From Streptomyces canus (GTDB lineage: Bacteria; Actinomycetota; Actinomycetes; Streptomycetales; Streptomycetaceae): 64,000 bases of DNA. The translations under genes were made by a program, and so were the position numbers. Below are positions 17,098 through 25,921 of this stretch, one piece after another. Where the stretch lies: positions 6,872,001-6,936,000 of the forward strand of contig NZ_JAUSYQ010000002.1 of assembly GCF_030816965.1 (NCBI RefSeq), written 5' to 3'. Each line of letters starts with the position of its first letter. Within the stretch, counting starts at the first letter, position 1. The notes under the pieces are model-generated. The model was not told the DNA's origin and did no database searches. It was given only the letters and a program-made list of their open reading frames with translations.

Positions 17098-17486
17098 TTC
17101 GAGAGGGGGAATGTTTGTTGGATCCGGTAGTGTTAATCTCAAGTCTGCACCCGACCCCACCATGGCGAGGTGCTTCACGTCCCCGTCCGGGACAGACATT
17201 CTTCCGGGAGCCTCCCAAGCCGCACAGCGTTCCGTACGACGTACATGGGCAGTACGTCGTACGCGAGCACTGAGCGACTTGCCGGGCACGCTCCGGAACC
17301 GGTGTGACCAAGCCACGTGACACGGACACTCAGTGCCACGGCTCTCGGAAGCGCCGTCACCACATTCCTCCGCCACTCAGGCGGACCACCGCCCCGGCAC
17401 GGTCCACAAGGATGGGACCGACGTCGGACAGCACAAACGGTCGCCGAGCCAGACAGGCCGACGTCCGCTCCAGGGAAGGACCCTTC
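17098..17486 (+). other. Long untranslated leader region of rho
   Basis: About 390 bases without a credible gene between thrB and the rho GTG. A TTGTTG...GTTAAT-like promoter may lie near 17114-17136. The stretch contains the perfect 12-base inverted repeat annotated separately. rho genes are often autoregulated by termination inside their leader, so a long leader is in keeping with the gene. Confidence 0.5.
17233..17263 (+). promoter_or_regulatory. Perfect 12-base inverted repeat in the rho leader
   Basis: CGTACGACGTAC (17233-17244), loop ATGGGCA, GTACGTCGTACG (17252-17263). No T-run follows, so it is not a standard terminator. It could be an RNA hairpin that acts in rho autoregulation or a DNA operator for a dimeric regulator. 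Confidence 0.6.
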
Positions 17487-19514
17487 GTGAGCGACACCAC
17501 CGATCTGATGGGCGCACGTGTCGAGGAGACCGCTGCCGCGCCCTCCACGGACGCCTCCGCGCCTGCCACCGGTGCCGGCTCCCGGCGGCGCCGCGGTACC
17601 GGCCTCGACGGCATGGTGCTGGCCGAGCTGCAGCAGGTCGCATCCGGCCTCGGCATCAGGGGCACCGCGCGTATGCGCAAGAGCCAGCTGATCGAGGTCA
17701 TCAAGGAGGCGCAGGCCGGGGGAGGTGCCGCGGCTCCCAAGGTCGCATCTTCCCCCGCCGGGGACGCCACCGAGACCAAGCCGAAGCGCCGCGCCACCTC
17801 CAAGGCCCGTACGGGCGATGCCGCCGAGAAGAAGGCGGAGGCGAAGGCCGAGGCCCCCGCCGAGAAGGCCGTGGCCCAGCAGCAGATCGAGATCCCCGGT
17901 CAGCCGGCCAACGATGACGCTCCCGCGGAGCGCCGTCGTCGCCGTGCCACCGCCGAGGCCGGCGCGCCCTCGGGCAGCCCCGAGACGGTCGTGGCCGAGG
18001 CGAAGAGCGAGCCCAAGGCCGAGACGCCGGCGCAGCAGCAGCCGCAGGGCGACGCCGGTGACGGCGACGGCCGTGGCCGCCGCGACCGCCGTGACCGCGA
18101 CCGCGGCCGTGACCGCGGTGAGCGGGGCGACCGCGGGGACCGTCGCAAGAGTGACGACCAGCAGGGCCAGGGCGGTCAGCGCCAGCAACAGAACCAGCAG
18201 CAGAGCGGCGGCCGTCAGGACCGCCAGGACCGTCAGCAGCGCGACAACGGCCCGCAGGACGACGACGATTTCGAGGGCGGCCGCCGCGGCCGTCGGGGCC
18301 GTTACCGGGACCGCCGTGGCCGTCGTGGCCGTGACGAGATCGGTGGCGCGGGCGAGCCGCAGATCAACGAGGACGACGTCCTGATCCCGGTCGCGGGCAT
18401 CCTGGACATCCTCGACAACTACGCCTTCATCCGTACGTCGGGCTACCTGCCAGGTCCCAACGACGTGTACGTCTCCCTCGCCCAGGTCCGCAAGAACGGC
18501 CTGCGCAAGGGCGACCACGTCACCGGTGCGGTGCGTCAGCCCAAGGAAGGCGAGCGGCGCGAGAAGTTCAACGCGCTGGTGCGGCTCGACTCCGTCAACG
18601 GCATGGCGCCCGAACACGGCCGTGGCCGCCCGGAGTTCAACAAGCTGACGCCGCTGTACCCGCAGGACCGCCTCCGCCTGGAGACGGACCCCGGCATCCT
18701 CACCACCCGCATCATCGACCTCGTCGCGCCGATCGGTAAGGGCCAGCGTGGTCTGATCGTGGCCCCGCCGAAGACCGGCAAGACCATGATCATGCAGGCG
18801 ATCGCCAACGCGATCACGCACAACAACCCCGAGTGCCACCTGATGGTCGTCCTGGTCGACGAGCGTCCGGAAGAGGTCACCGACATGCAGCGGTCGGTCA
18901 AGGGCGAGGTCATCTCCTCGACCTTCGACCGCCCGGCCGAGGACCACACCACGGTCGCCGAGCTCGCCATCGAGCGCGCCAAGCGTCTGGTGGAGCTGGG
19001 CCACGACGTGGTCGTGCTGCTCGACTCCATCACGCGTCTGGGCCGTGCCTACAACCTCGCCGCGCCCGCCTCCGGCCGCATTCTGTCCGGTGGTGTCGAC
19101 TCGACCGCCCTGTACCCGCCGAAGCGCTTCTTCGGTGCGGCCCGCAACATCGAGGACGGCGGCTCGCTGACCATCCTCGCCACCGCGCTGGTGGACACCG
19201 GGTCCCGCATGGACGAGGTCATCTTCGAGGAGTTCAAGGGCACCGGCAACGCCGAGCTCAAGCTCGACCGGAAGCTCGCCGACAAGCGTGTCTTCCCGGC
19301 GGTGGACGTCGACGCATCCGGCACCCGTAAGGAAGAGCTCCTGCTCGGCAGCGACGAGCTCGCCATCACCTGGAAGCTGCGCCGGGTGCTGCACGCGCTC
19401 GACTCCCAGCAGGCGATCGAGCTGCTGCTCGACAAGATGAAGCAGACGAAGTCGAACGGCGAGTTCCTGCTGCAGATCCAGAAGACGACGCCGATGCCGG
19501 GCAACGGCGACTGA
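17487..19514 (+). CDS. rho: Transcription termination factor Rho with large Arg/Gly/Gln-rich insert
   Basis: A 675-residue hexameric RNA helicase. An N-terminal Rho_N helical domain ([20 protein letters not shown], then [12 protein letters not shown], about residues 40-76) is followed by a disordered insert of about 210 residues. The insert is first Ala/Lys/Glu-rich, then dominated by RDR/RGR and QQQ runs. The cold-shock-like RNA-binding domain ([19 protein letters not shown]) and the ATPase core from about residue 290 follow: Walker A PPKTGKT (about 427-433), [14 protein letters not shown] and the Q/R-loop region [17 protein letters not shown]. Its length far exceeds E. coli Rho (419), as in other high-G+C actinobacteria. 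GTG at 17487 follows GGAAGGA; upstream in-frame codons lack similarity. A very strong hairpin terminator follows. Confidence 0.97.
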   Translation: MSDTTDLMGARVEETAAAPSTDASAPATGAGSRRRRGTGLDGMVLAELQQVASGLGIRGTARMRKSQLIEVIKEAQAGGGAAAPKVASSPAGDATETKPKRRATSKARTGDAAEKKAEAKAEAPAEKAVAQQQIEIPGQPANDDAPAERRRRRATAEAGAPSGSPETVVAEAKSEPKAETPAQQQPQGDAGDGDGRGRRDRRDRDRGRDRGERGDRGDRRKSDDQQGQGGQRQQQNQQQSGGRQDRQDRQQRDNGPQDDDDFEGGRRGRRGRYRDRRGRRGRDEIGGAGEPQINEDDVLIPVAGILDILDNYAFIRTSGYLPGPNDVYVSLAQVRKNGLRKGDHVTGAVRQPKEGERREKFNALVRLDSVNGMAPEHGRGRPEFNKLTPLYPQDRLRLETDPGILTTRIIDLVAPIGKGQRGLIVAPPKTGKTMIMQAIANAITHNNPECHLMVVLVDERPEEVTDMQRSVKGEVISSTFDRPAEDHTTVAELAIERAKRLVELGHDVVVLLDSITRLGRAYNLAAPASGRILSGGVDSTALYPPKRFFGAARNIEDGGSLTILATALVDTGSRMDEVIFEEFKGTGNAELKLDRKLADKRVFPAVDVDASGTRKEELLLGSDELAITWKLRRVLHALDSQQAIELLLDKMKQTKSNGEFLLQIQKTTPMPGNGD

Positions 19515-19530
19515 CGTCAAGCGTTCGAAG

Positions 19531-19566
19531 AGAGGGCCGCCCCCTGTTGTCAGGGGGCGGCCCTCT
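19531..19566 (+). terminator. Strong intrinsic terminator after rho
   Basis: A perfect 16-base stem, AGAGGGCCGCCCCCTG (19531-19546) with CAGGGGGCGGCCCTCT (19551-19566), loop TTGT, followed by TT. Confidence 0.9.
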
Positions 19567-19635
19567 TTGGTCTAAGATCACGCTCTTCGGTCGAATTTTC
19601 GATCTCTGAACTTCTGATCCCTTGGGGGGACTTGC

Positions 19636-21444
19636 ATGGGCATACCCATGTCCGGAGGCGCCGGCCGGCACAGAGGGCGTGCGTGGATCGCGCTACCCGT
19701 CGCCGTGGCCGCCGCGCTGCTGGCCACGTCCGCGAACGCGGCCACCGTCGGGCCCGAGCCGAAGGCGCCGGCCACGGCCGCCACCGCCGCGTCCACGCCG
19801 TCGCAGGCCGAGCTCGAGCAGCGGATCGCCGGTGCCATGGCGGCCGAGGACACCTCGGGGACGATGACCCGGTCGCCGATGAGCGGTGGCACGGTCGACT
19901 CCACCGTCTCGCCGATGGTCATCGGCGGTACGACGACCACCATCAGCTCGGCCCCGTGGATGGCTCAGCTCTGGTACACCGACGACCAGGGCACCACTGA
20001 CACCAGTGACGACACCGGCTTCTTCTGCGGCGGTGCCGTCGTCGCGCCGACGAAGATCCTCACCGCCGCGCACTGCGTCAAGGGCGCCGACTGGGCCAAG
20101 GGCGGCGCCGTGGTGACCGGGGCCACGCAGCTGCCCTCCGAGGACGGCGACCTGCACGGCGGCACCGCGACGGCCGTGCTGCGGCAGTGGTACCACCCGT
20201 CGTACAACGCGGACACGATCGACAACGACATCGCGGTCCTGACCCTGGCGGTTCCCGTCAAGGCCACCCCGATCCGTATGACGACGTCCACCGACACCGC
20301 CTCGTACGACCCCGCCACGACCGGCGCCAAGAGCGCCAAGGTCTACGGCTGGGGCCGCACCAGTTCCACCAGCGACGACATCTCCGAGACGCTGAAGACG
20401 GCCACGCTGCCCATCAAGTCGGACACGACCTGCGCCGCGGCCTACGGCTCCTGGTTCATCAAGGGGCACATGACCTGCGCCGGCCCGCCCGCCAGCGGCA
20501 GCGACTCCGGTACGACCGCCATCTGCAACGGTGACTCCGGCGGCCCCCTCGTCGTGAACGGCCGGATCGTCGGCGTCGTCTCCTGGAACGTGACGGACTG
20601 TGTGACCAAGGGCGCCTACAGCGTCTTCACCAAGGTCAGCAAGTACGTCGGCGCCGCCTACCCGCGCGTCGACGACACCAACCTGAACTTCGACCACAAG
20701 GCCGACCTGTGGATGCGCAAGTCCTCCACCAAGGTCGGCTACGAGCTGGACTCCAAGGGCACCACCCTCGGCGCCCGGCAGTCCTGGGGCGACTGGAACG
20801 GCGTGAACCTCGTCCGCCAGACCGACCTCAACCGGGACGGCTACCAGGACCTCATGTACCGCGTCTCCGCCACCGGTGACGTCTACTGGCTGCGCTTCCT
20901 CCCCTCCACCGGGGCCTGGGCCGACCCGAAGAAGGTCTTCACCGACTGGAGGACCCGTACCCGGATCGTCACCCCCGGCGATGTCACCGGCGACTACAAG
21001 CCCGACCTGCTCTCCGTCGACTCCGCGGGCGTCCTGTGGATCTACCCCGGCAAGGGCGACGGCAGCTTCGCGACCCGGGTGAGGGTCGGCGGCGGCTGGA
21101 GCCAGTACAACCTCCTGCTCGGCCACGGCGACTTCACCGGTGACGGCAAGGCGGACGTGCTCGCCCGCAACAAGAGCACCGGTGACCTCTACCTGTACAA
21201 GGGCACCGGCAAGTCCGGCACGGGCGTCTTCGCGGCCCGGGTCAAGGTGCGCACGAACTGGAGCGGCTACAACGCCTTCGACGCCGTCGGTGACATCACC
21301 GGCGACGGCAGGGCCGACCTCGTGGCCCGCACCGCGGGCGGCACGCTCTATCTGTACAAGGGCACCGGCAAGGCGACCAGCGAGATCTTTGCCACAAGGG
21401 CCAGCCTGGGGACCGGTTTCCAGCAGTACGACATCTTTGGCTGA
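19636..21444 (+). CDS. Secreted trypsin-like serine protease with FG-GAP/VCBS repeats
   Basis: A 602-residue exported protein. A signal peptide spans about residues 1-35 (ends SANA), then a Thr/Ala-rich propeptide-like segment. An S1 chymotrypsin-fold domain begins near VIGGTTTTISSAPWMAQL. The triad is visible as His146 in TAAHC, Asp198 in DNDIAVL and Ser301 in CNGDSGGPLV. From about residue 350 to the end there are four Ca-binding-like FG-GAP repeats (DLNRDGYQDLMYR, DVTGDYKPDLLSVD, DFTGDGKADVLARN, DITGDGRADLVART). These form half or more of a beta-propeller and may bind polymer or cell surface. ATG at 19636 follows GGGGGGA. It stands alone between two strong terminators. Confidence 0.9.
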   Translation: MGIPMSGGAGRHRGRAWIALPVAVAAALLATSANAATVGPEPKAPATAATAASTPSQAELEQRIAGAMAAEDTSGTMTRSPMSGGTVDSTVSPMVIGGTTTTISSAPWMAQLWYTDDQGTTDTSDDTGFFCGGAVVAPTKILTAAHCVKGADWAKGGAVVTGATQLPSEDGDLHGGTATAVLRQWYHPSYNADTIDNDIAVLTLAVPVKATPIRMTTSTDTASYDPATTGAKSAKVYGWGRTSSTSDDISETLKTATLPIKSDTTCAAAYGSWFIKGHMTCAGPPASGSDSGTTAICNGDSGGPLVVNGRIVGVVSWNVTDCVTKGAYSVFTKVSKYVGAAYPRVDDTNLNFDHKADLWMRKSSTKVGYELDSKGTTLGARQSWGDWNGVNLVRQTDLNRDGYQDLMYRVSATGDVYWLRFLPSTGAWADPKKVFTDWRTRTRIVTPGDVTGDYKPDLLSVDSAGVLWIYPGKGDGSFATRVRVGGGWSQYNLLLGHGDFTGDGKADVLARNKSTGDLYLYKGTGKSGTGVFAARVKVRTNWSGYNAFDAVGDITGDGRADLVARTAGGTLYLYKGTGKATSEIFATRASLGTGFQQYDIFG

Positions 21445-21482
21445 AACCGCTGGTGAACAGGGCTTGCCCTGATTCTCCCGTG

Positions 21483-21523
21483 ACGTGCTGTGACCACTGC
21501 TTCACGTGGTGGTCACAGCACGT
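21483..21523 (+). terminator. Hairpin after the protease gene
   Basis: Perfect 15-base arms, ACGTGCTGTGACCAC (21483-21497) and GTGGTCACAGCACGT (21509-21523), with an 11-base loop. No long T-run follows, as is common in Streptomyces. Confidence 0.8.
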
Positions 21524-21651
21524 TGTGCAACCCTTTCTCGAGTTTCCCCGTCTGACCAGGCGGAGCGAACATGGTGCGGTACGGGTCCTTTTGCGACCAC
21601 GTCTGACCCTGAAAACAGGGGGTAACCGACCGGACGAGATTCGAGGAGCGC

Positions 21652-22737
21652 ATGTCAGCCGAGGGCAGTGGCAAGGGACGTCGTCGCAAACCCCGCAGCA
21701 AGGGGCGAAAAGGCCTGCTGGTCACGGCCTGGGTCGCCGCGGGGATCGTCGTGCTGGGCGGTACCGGGGCGGGTTACCTGTACTTCAAGCTCAACGGCAA
21801 CATCAAGAGCGTCGACATCGACCAGGTCCTCGGCAGTGAACGGCCCCCGAAGGTCGACAACGGCTCCGAGAACATCCTCGTCCTGGGCTCGGACACCCGC
21901 TCCGGCTCCAACAAGAAGCTCGGCGGCGGCACCGACGACGGCAGCGCCCGCTCCGACACCGCGATGATCATCCACGTGTACGAGGGCCACAAGAAGGCCA
22001 CGGTGGTCTCCATACCGCGCGACACCCTGATCGACCGCCCCGAGTGCACCGACACCGACGGCAAGGACCACGACGCCGCGTCGGACGTCATGTTCAACTC
22101 CGCGTACACGACCGGTGGCGCGGCCTGTGCCGTCAAGACCGTCGAGTCCATGACCGACATCCGCATGGACCACTACCTGGAGGTCGACTTCAGCGGCTTC
22201 GAGAAGCTGGTCGACGAACTCGGCGGGGTCACGGTCACCACGACCAAGGACATCAAGGACACCGACAGCCACCTGGACCTCAAGGCCGGCCCGCACGAAC
22301 TCACCGGCGCCCAGGCCCTCGGTCTCGTCCGCACCCGGCACGGCGTCGGCGACGGTTCCGACCTCGGCCGTATCCAGCTCCAGCAGGCCTTCATCAAGGC
22401 GCTGGTCAAGCAGGTCAAGAGCGTCGGCGTGCTGACCAGCCCCAAGAAGCTGTACGACCTCGCGAACACCGCCACCAAGGCCGTCACCACCGACTCCGAC
22501 CTCGGCTCGGTCAACTCCCTGGTCTCCTTCGCGAGCGGCCTCAAGCACATCAGCCCGTCGGACATGACCATGGTCACGATGCCGGTCCGCTACGACCCGG
22601 CGAACCCGAACCGCGTGATCGTGCAGGAGACCAAGGCCAAGCAGATCTGGACGGCCCTGGAGAACGACCGCACGATCCCGAAGTCGGCCACGGAAGGCAC
22701 CGCGACGGGCCAGGCCAAGGGCGTCGTCACGTCGTAG
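21652..22737 (+). CDS. LytR-CpsA-Psr (LCP) family cell-wall glycopolymer ligase
   Basis: A 361-residue membrane protein. A very basic cytoplasmic N-terminus (KGRRRKPRSKGRKG) is followed by one transmembrane helix (about residues 23-45, LVTAWVAAGIVVLGGTGAGY). The extracellular LCP domain contains ENILVLGSDTRSG, ARSDTAMIIHV, VVSIPRDTLI, FSGFEKLVDELGGVTV and GAQALGLVRTRH, the conserved Asp and Arg residues that bind the polyprenyl pyrophosphate substrate. LCP enzymes attach teichoic-acid-like polymers to peptidoglycan. ATG at 21652 has GAGGAG directly upstream. It precedes rpmE but is separated from it by a leader region, so they are probably independent. Confidence 0.92.
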   Translation: MSAEGSGKGRRRKPRSKGRKGLLVTAWVAAGIVVLGGTGAGYLYFKLNGNIKSVDIDQVLGSERPPKVDNGSENILVLGSDTRSGSNKKLGGGTDDGSARSDTAMIIHVYEGHKKATVVSIPRDTLIDRPECTDTDGKDHDAASDVMFNSAYTTGGAACAVKTVESMTDIRMDHYLEVDFSGFEKLVDELGGVTVTTTKDIKDTDSHLDLKAGPHELTGAQALGLVRTRHGVGDGSDLGRIQLQQAFIKALVKQVKSVGVLTSPKKLYDLANTATKAVTTDSDLGSVNSLVSFASGLKHISPSDMTMVTMPVRYDPANPNRVIVQETKAKQIWTALENDRTIPKSATEGTATGQAKGVVTS

Positions 22738-22888
22738 GACACCGTCTGCCGAGGGCTGGGAATAGATCGCGGTGCCCCCTCGTTTTGGGGGATGCGGCCA
22801 GTCCTGGCAGACTGGTACGTCGGCCCCGGTTCACGCCCCCCGCAACCCGCGGCGGCGACCCGGTGCCCTCCCGAAACTAGGAGACACC
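22738..22888 (+). promoter_or_regulatory. Candidate structured leader of rpmE (L31 leader-like)
   Basis: The 150-base stretch before rpmE folds readily. CCCCCTCGTTTTGGGGG (22783-22799) forms a C/G hairpin. GTCTGCC near 22744 can pair with GGCAGAC near 22806-22812, enclosing it. The segment CAGACTGGTACGTCGGCCCC follows. Actinobacterial L31 genes are reported to have autoregulatory leaders. The match to that class is by position and foldability only; I cannot run a covariance model. Confidence 0.35.
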
Positions 22889-23107
22889 TTGAAGCGCGAC
22901 ATCCACCCCGAGTACGTCGAGACGCAGGTCAGCTGCACCTGTGGCGCGTCGTTCACCACCCGTAGCACGATCCAGAGCGGCGCCATCCGCGCCGAGGTCT
23001 GCTCCGAGTGCCACCCGTTCTACACGGGCAAGCAGAAGATCCTCGACACCGGTGGCCGTGTGGCCCGCTTCGAGGCCCGCTTCGGCAAGGCTGCTGCCAA
23101 GAAGTAG
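22889..23107 (+). CDS. rpmE: 50S ribosomal protein L31, zinc-binding type
   Basis: A 72-residue ribosomal protein. It keeps the zinc ribbon of the C+ form: Cys residues in VSCTCGASF and in [14 protein letters not shown]. Streptomyces also has zinc-free L31 paralogues made under zinc starvation; this is the zinc-sufficient form. Translation starts with TTG at 22889, preceded by AGGAG at a spacing of five; earlier in-frame codons lack similarity. It is directly followed by a strong terminator and then prfA. Confidence 0.96.
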   Translation: MKRDIHPEYVETQVSCTCGASFTTRSTIQSGAIRAEVCSECHPFYTGKQKILDTGGRVARFEARFGKAAAKK

Positions 23108-23118
23108 CGAGCCACCAG

Positions 23119-23166
23119 CGCCGGTCCACGCCGCACTCCTCGGAGTGCGCCGGGACCGGCGTTTTT
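23119..23166 (+). terminator. Intrinsic terminator between rpmE and prfA
   Basis: An outer stem CGCCGGTCC (23119-23127) with GGACCGGCG (23153-23161) encloses a second stem CGCACTC/GAGTGCG with loop CTCG. A run of five T follows (23162-23166). Confidence 0.9.
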
Positions 23167-23210
23167 GGTCGCCCGTCTTCCCCCTTCATCCGCAGTACAG
23201 GAGCCCTGAG

Positions 23211-24287
23211 ATGTTCGAGGCCGTCGAGGAACTCGTCGGTGAGCACGCCGACCTGGAGAAGAAGCTCGCCGACCCGTCGGTCCACTCCGACCAGGCCAAC
23301 GCGCGCAAGCTGAACAAGCGCTACGCCGAGCTCACCCCGATCGTCGCCACGTACCGCTCCTGGAAGCAGACCGGCGACGACATCGAGACCGGGCGCGAGT
23401 ACGCCGCCGCCGACCCCGACTTCGCCGCCGAGGTCAAGGAGCTGGAGAAGCAGCGCGAGGAGCTGACGGAGAAGCTGCGCCTTCTCCTCGTTCCGCGCGA
23501 CCCCAGCGATGACAAGGACGTCATCCTCGAGATCAAGGCGGGCGCGGGCGGCGACGAGTCCGCGCTGTTCGCCGGCGACCTGCTGCGCATGTATCTCCGC
23601 TACGCCGAGCGCGTCGGATGGAAGACCGAGATCATCGACGCCACCGAGTCCGAACTGGGCGGCTACAAGGACGTCCAGGTCGCCGTGAAGACCAAGGGCG
23701 GCCAGGGCGCCACCGAGCCCGGCCAGGGTGTCTGGGCCCGCCTGAAGTACGAGGGCGGTGTGCACCGCGTGCAGCGCGTCCCGGCGACCGAGTCCCAGGG
23801 CCGCATCCACACCTCCGCTGCCGGTGTGCTGGTCACCCCCGAGGCGGAGGAGGTCGACGTGGAGATCAACCCCAACGACCTCCGCATCGACGTCTACCGC
23901 TCCTCCGGACCCGGCGGCCAGTCCGTCAACACGACCGACTCCGCCGTGCGCATCACGCACATTCCCACCGGAGTCGTCGCCTCGTGCCAGAACGAGAAGA
24001 GCCAGCTGCAGAACAAGGAGCAGGCCTTGCGTATCCTGCGCTCCAGGCTGCTCGCGGCTGCGCAGGAGGAGGCGGAGCGGAATGCCGCCGACGCCCGGCG
24101 CAGCCAGGTCCGCACCGTCGACCGCTCCGAGAAGATCCGCACGTACAACTTCCCGGAGAACCGCATCTCGGACCACCGTGTCGGCTTCAAGTCGTACAAC
24201 CTGGACCAGGTCCTGGACGGCGACCTCGACGCGGTGATCCAGGCCTGCGTCGACGCGGACTCGGCGGCGAAGCTGGCGGCCGCGTAA
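23211..24287 (+). CDS. prfA: Peptide chain release factor 1
   Basis: A 358-residue class I release factor recognising UAA and UAG. The codon-reading PAT tripeptide is in [18 protein letters not shown] and the catalytic GGQ is at residues 235-237 ([17 protein letters not shown]). The N-terminal helical domain and the C-terminal [16 protein letters not shown] are conserved. ATG at 23211 follows CAGGAG. It is immediately followed by prmC, whose product methylates the GGQ glutamine, an old functional pair. Confidence 0.97.
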   Translation: MFEAVEELVGEHADLEKKLADPSVHSDQANARKLNKRYAELTPIVATYRSWKQTGDDIETGREYAAADPDFAAEVKELEKQREELTEKLRLLLVPRDPSDDKDVILEIKAGAGGDESALFAGDLLRMYLRYAERVGWKTEIIDATESELGGYKDVQVAVKTKGGQGATEPGQGVWARLKYEGGVHRVQRVPATESQGRIHTSAAGVLVTPEAEEVDVEINPNDLRIDVYRSSGPGGQSVNTTDSAVRITHIPTGVVASCQNEKSQLQNKEQALRILRSRLLAAAQEEAERNAADARRSQVRTVDRSEKIRTYNFPENRISDHRVGFKSYNLDQVLDGDLDAVIQACVDADSAAKLAAA

Positions 24288-24339
24288 AGGCCGCCGAAGA
24301 GGTACCTACGTACGACCGAGTACGACACGGAGGACTTGC

Positions 24340-25221
24340 GTGCAGCCATCATTTGGGGGACGACCCCCAAACCCCCGCGGCTTGCTGCTCGCAGAGGTGG
24401 CCCAGGCCACCCAGCGGCTGGCCGACGCCGGCGTGCCCTCGCCGCGCAACGACGCGGAGGAACTCGCCGCGTTCGTGCACGGCGTGAAGCGGGGCGAGCT
24501 GCACTCCGTCAAGGACGCGGACTTCGACGCCCGCTACTGGGAGGTCATCGCCCGCCGTGAGCAGCGTGAGCCGCTCCAGCACATCACCGGGCTCGCCTAC
24601 TTCCGATACCTCGAACTCCAGGTGGGGCCCGGTGTGTTCGTGCCGCGGCCCGAGACGGAGTCCGTGGTCGGCTGGGCCATAGACGCCGTACGCGCGATGG
24701 ACGTCGTCGAGCCGTGCATCGTCGACCTGTGCACCGGCTCCGGCGCCATCGCGCTCGCCCTGGCCCAGGAGGTCCCGCGCTCCCGCGTGCACGCCGTGGA
24801 GCTGTCCGAGGAAGCCCTGCGGTGGACCCGTAAGAACGTCGAGGGGTCACGGGTCGACCTGCGGCAGGGCAACGCCCTGGACGCCTTCCCCGACCTCGAC
24901 GGCCACGTCGACCTGGTCATCTCCAACCCCCCCTACATCCCGCTCACCGAGTGGGAGTACGTCGCTCCCGAGGCGCGGGACTACGATCCCGAACTCGCCC
25001 TGTTCTCGGGCGAGGACGGCCTCGACCTCATCCGTGGTCTGGAACGGACCGCACACCGGCTCCTGCGCCCGGGCGGCGTCGTCGTCATCGAGCACGCCGA
25101 CACCCAGGGCGGCCAGGTGCCGTGGATCTTCACCGAGGAGCGGGGCTGGGCCGACGCGGCCGACCACCCCGACCTCAACAACCGCCCCCGGTTCGCGACG
25201 GCCCGCAGGGCGATGCCGTGA
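24340..25221 (+). CDS. prmC: Release-factor glutamine methyltransferase
   Basis: A 293-residue SAM-dependent methyltransferase that N5-methylates Gln of GGQ in RF1/RF2. The helical N-domain is followed by a Rossmann MTase with VDLCTGSGAIALALA (SAM loop) and the substrate-binding NPPY at residues 196-199, preceded by GVFVPRPETE. The GTG at 24340 has GGAGG at a spacing of about six. The first 14 residues (MQPSFGGRPPNPRG) are unusual: they are encoded by a G/C mini-palindrome inserted between the start and the conserved LLLAEVAQATQRL. The insertion keeps the frame. It follows prfA closely and is followed by the Sua5-type gene, all probably in one operon. Confidence 0.94.
   Translation: MQPSFGGRPPNPRGLLLAEVAQATQRLADAGVPSPRNDAEELAAFVHGVKRGELHSVKDADFDARYWEVIARREQREPLQHITGLAYFRYLELQVGPGVFVPRPETESVVGWAIDAVRAMDVVEPCIVDLCTGSGAIALALAQEVPRSRVHAVELSEEALRWTRKNVEGSRVDLRQGNALDAFPDLDGHVDLVISNPPYIPLTEWEYVAPEARDYDPELALFSGEDGLDLIRGLERTAHRLLRPGGVVVIEHADTQGGQVPWIFTEERGWADAADHPDLNNRPRFATARRAMP
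24352..24376 (+). repeat. G/C mini-palindrome inside the start of prmC
   Basis: TTTGGGGG (24352-24359), loop ACGA, CCCCCAAA (24364-24371), followed by CCCCC (24372-24376). The same architecture occurs at 32910-32932. It lies just after the prmC start codon and is translated. Confidence 0.8.
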
Positions 25222-25273
25222 GCCACACTCCCAAGACTTCAGAGCAGTACGTGTACGAGGAGGCCCGCTAGAT

Positions 25274-25921
25274 ATGGCACGGCGATACGACACCAACGAC
25301 GCGACCGACCGCACGACCGGTCTGCGCGAAGCCGCGTCCGCCGTCCGCCGTGGCGAGCTCGTGGTCCTCCCGACCGACACGGTGTACGGCATCGGTGCCG
25401 ACGCGTTCTCCTCCGAGGCCGTCTCCGACCTCCTGGAGGCCAAGGGCCGGGGCCGCAACATGCCCACCCCCGTGCTGATCGGCTCCCCGAACACCCTCCA
25501 CGGTCTCGTCACCGACTTCTCCGAGCTGGCCTGGGAGCTCGTCGACGCCTTCTGGCCGGGCGCGCTCACCCTCGTCGCCAAGCACCAGCCGTCCCTTCAG
25601 TGGGACCTGGGTGACACGAGGGGCACGGTGGCCGTCCGTATGCCGCTGCACCCGGTCGCCATCGAGCTGCTGACCGAGGTCGGCCCCATGGCGGTCTCCT
25701 CCGCCAACCTGACCGGTCACCCGGCACCGGAGAACTGCGACGCCGCCCAGGAAATGCTCGGCGACTCGGTGTCCGTCTACCTCGACGGCGGCCCGACCCC
25801 GGGCAACGTCCCCTCCTCGATCGTCGACGTCACCCGCGAGGTGCCCCTGCTGCTGCGCGCGGGCGCGATCTCCGCGGACGAGCTCAGGAAGGTCGTACCC
25901 GACCTCGAGGTGGCGAATTGA
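25274..25921 (+). CDS. L-threonylcarbamoyladenylate synthase (Sua5/YrdC family)
   Basis: A 215-residue YrdC-fold protein that makes threonylcarbamoyl-AMP for the t6A modification of ANN-decoding tRNAs. The signature LVVLPTDTVYGIGADAF is at the N-terminus, with KGRGRNMPTPVLIGS, FWPGALTLVAKHQ and VAVRMPLHP in the substrate cleft, and SSANLTGHPAPENCDA. The length fits the YrdC/TsaC-only form plus a short tail. ATG at 25274. Its TGA overlaps the TTG start of the next gene by four bases (TTGA), so expression of the two is coupled. Confidence 0.92.
   Translation: MARRYDTNDATDRTTGLREAASAVRRGELVVLPTDTVYGIGADAFSSEAVSDLLEAKGRGRNMPTPVLIGSPNTLHGLVTDFSELAWELVDAFWPGALTLVAKHQPSLQWDLGDTRGTVAVRMPLHPVAIELLTEVGPMAVSSANLTGHPAPENCDAAQEMLGDSVSVYLDGGPTPGNVPSSIVDVTREVPLLLRAGAISADELRKVVPDLEVAN

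Noticed and set aside
17175..19520. Reverse-strand frame of 781 codons opposite rho
   Set aside because: An artefact of high G+C; the forward strand encodes Rho with all motifs.
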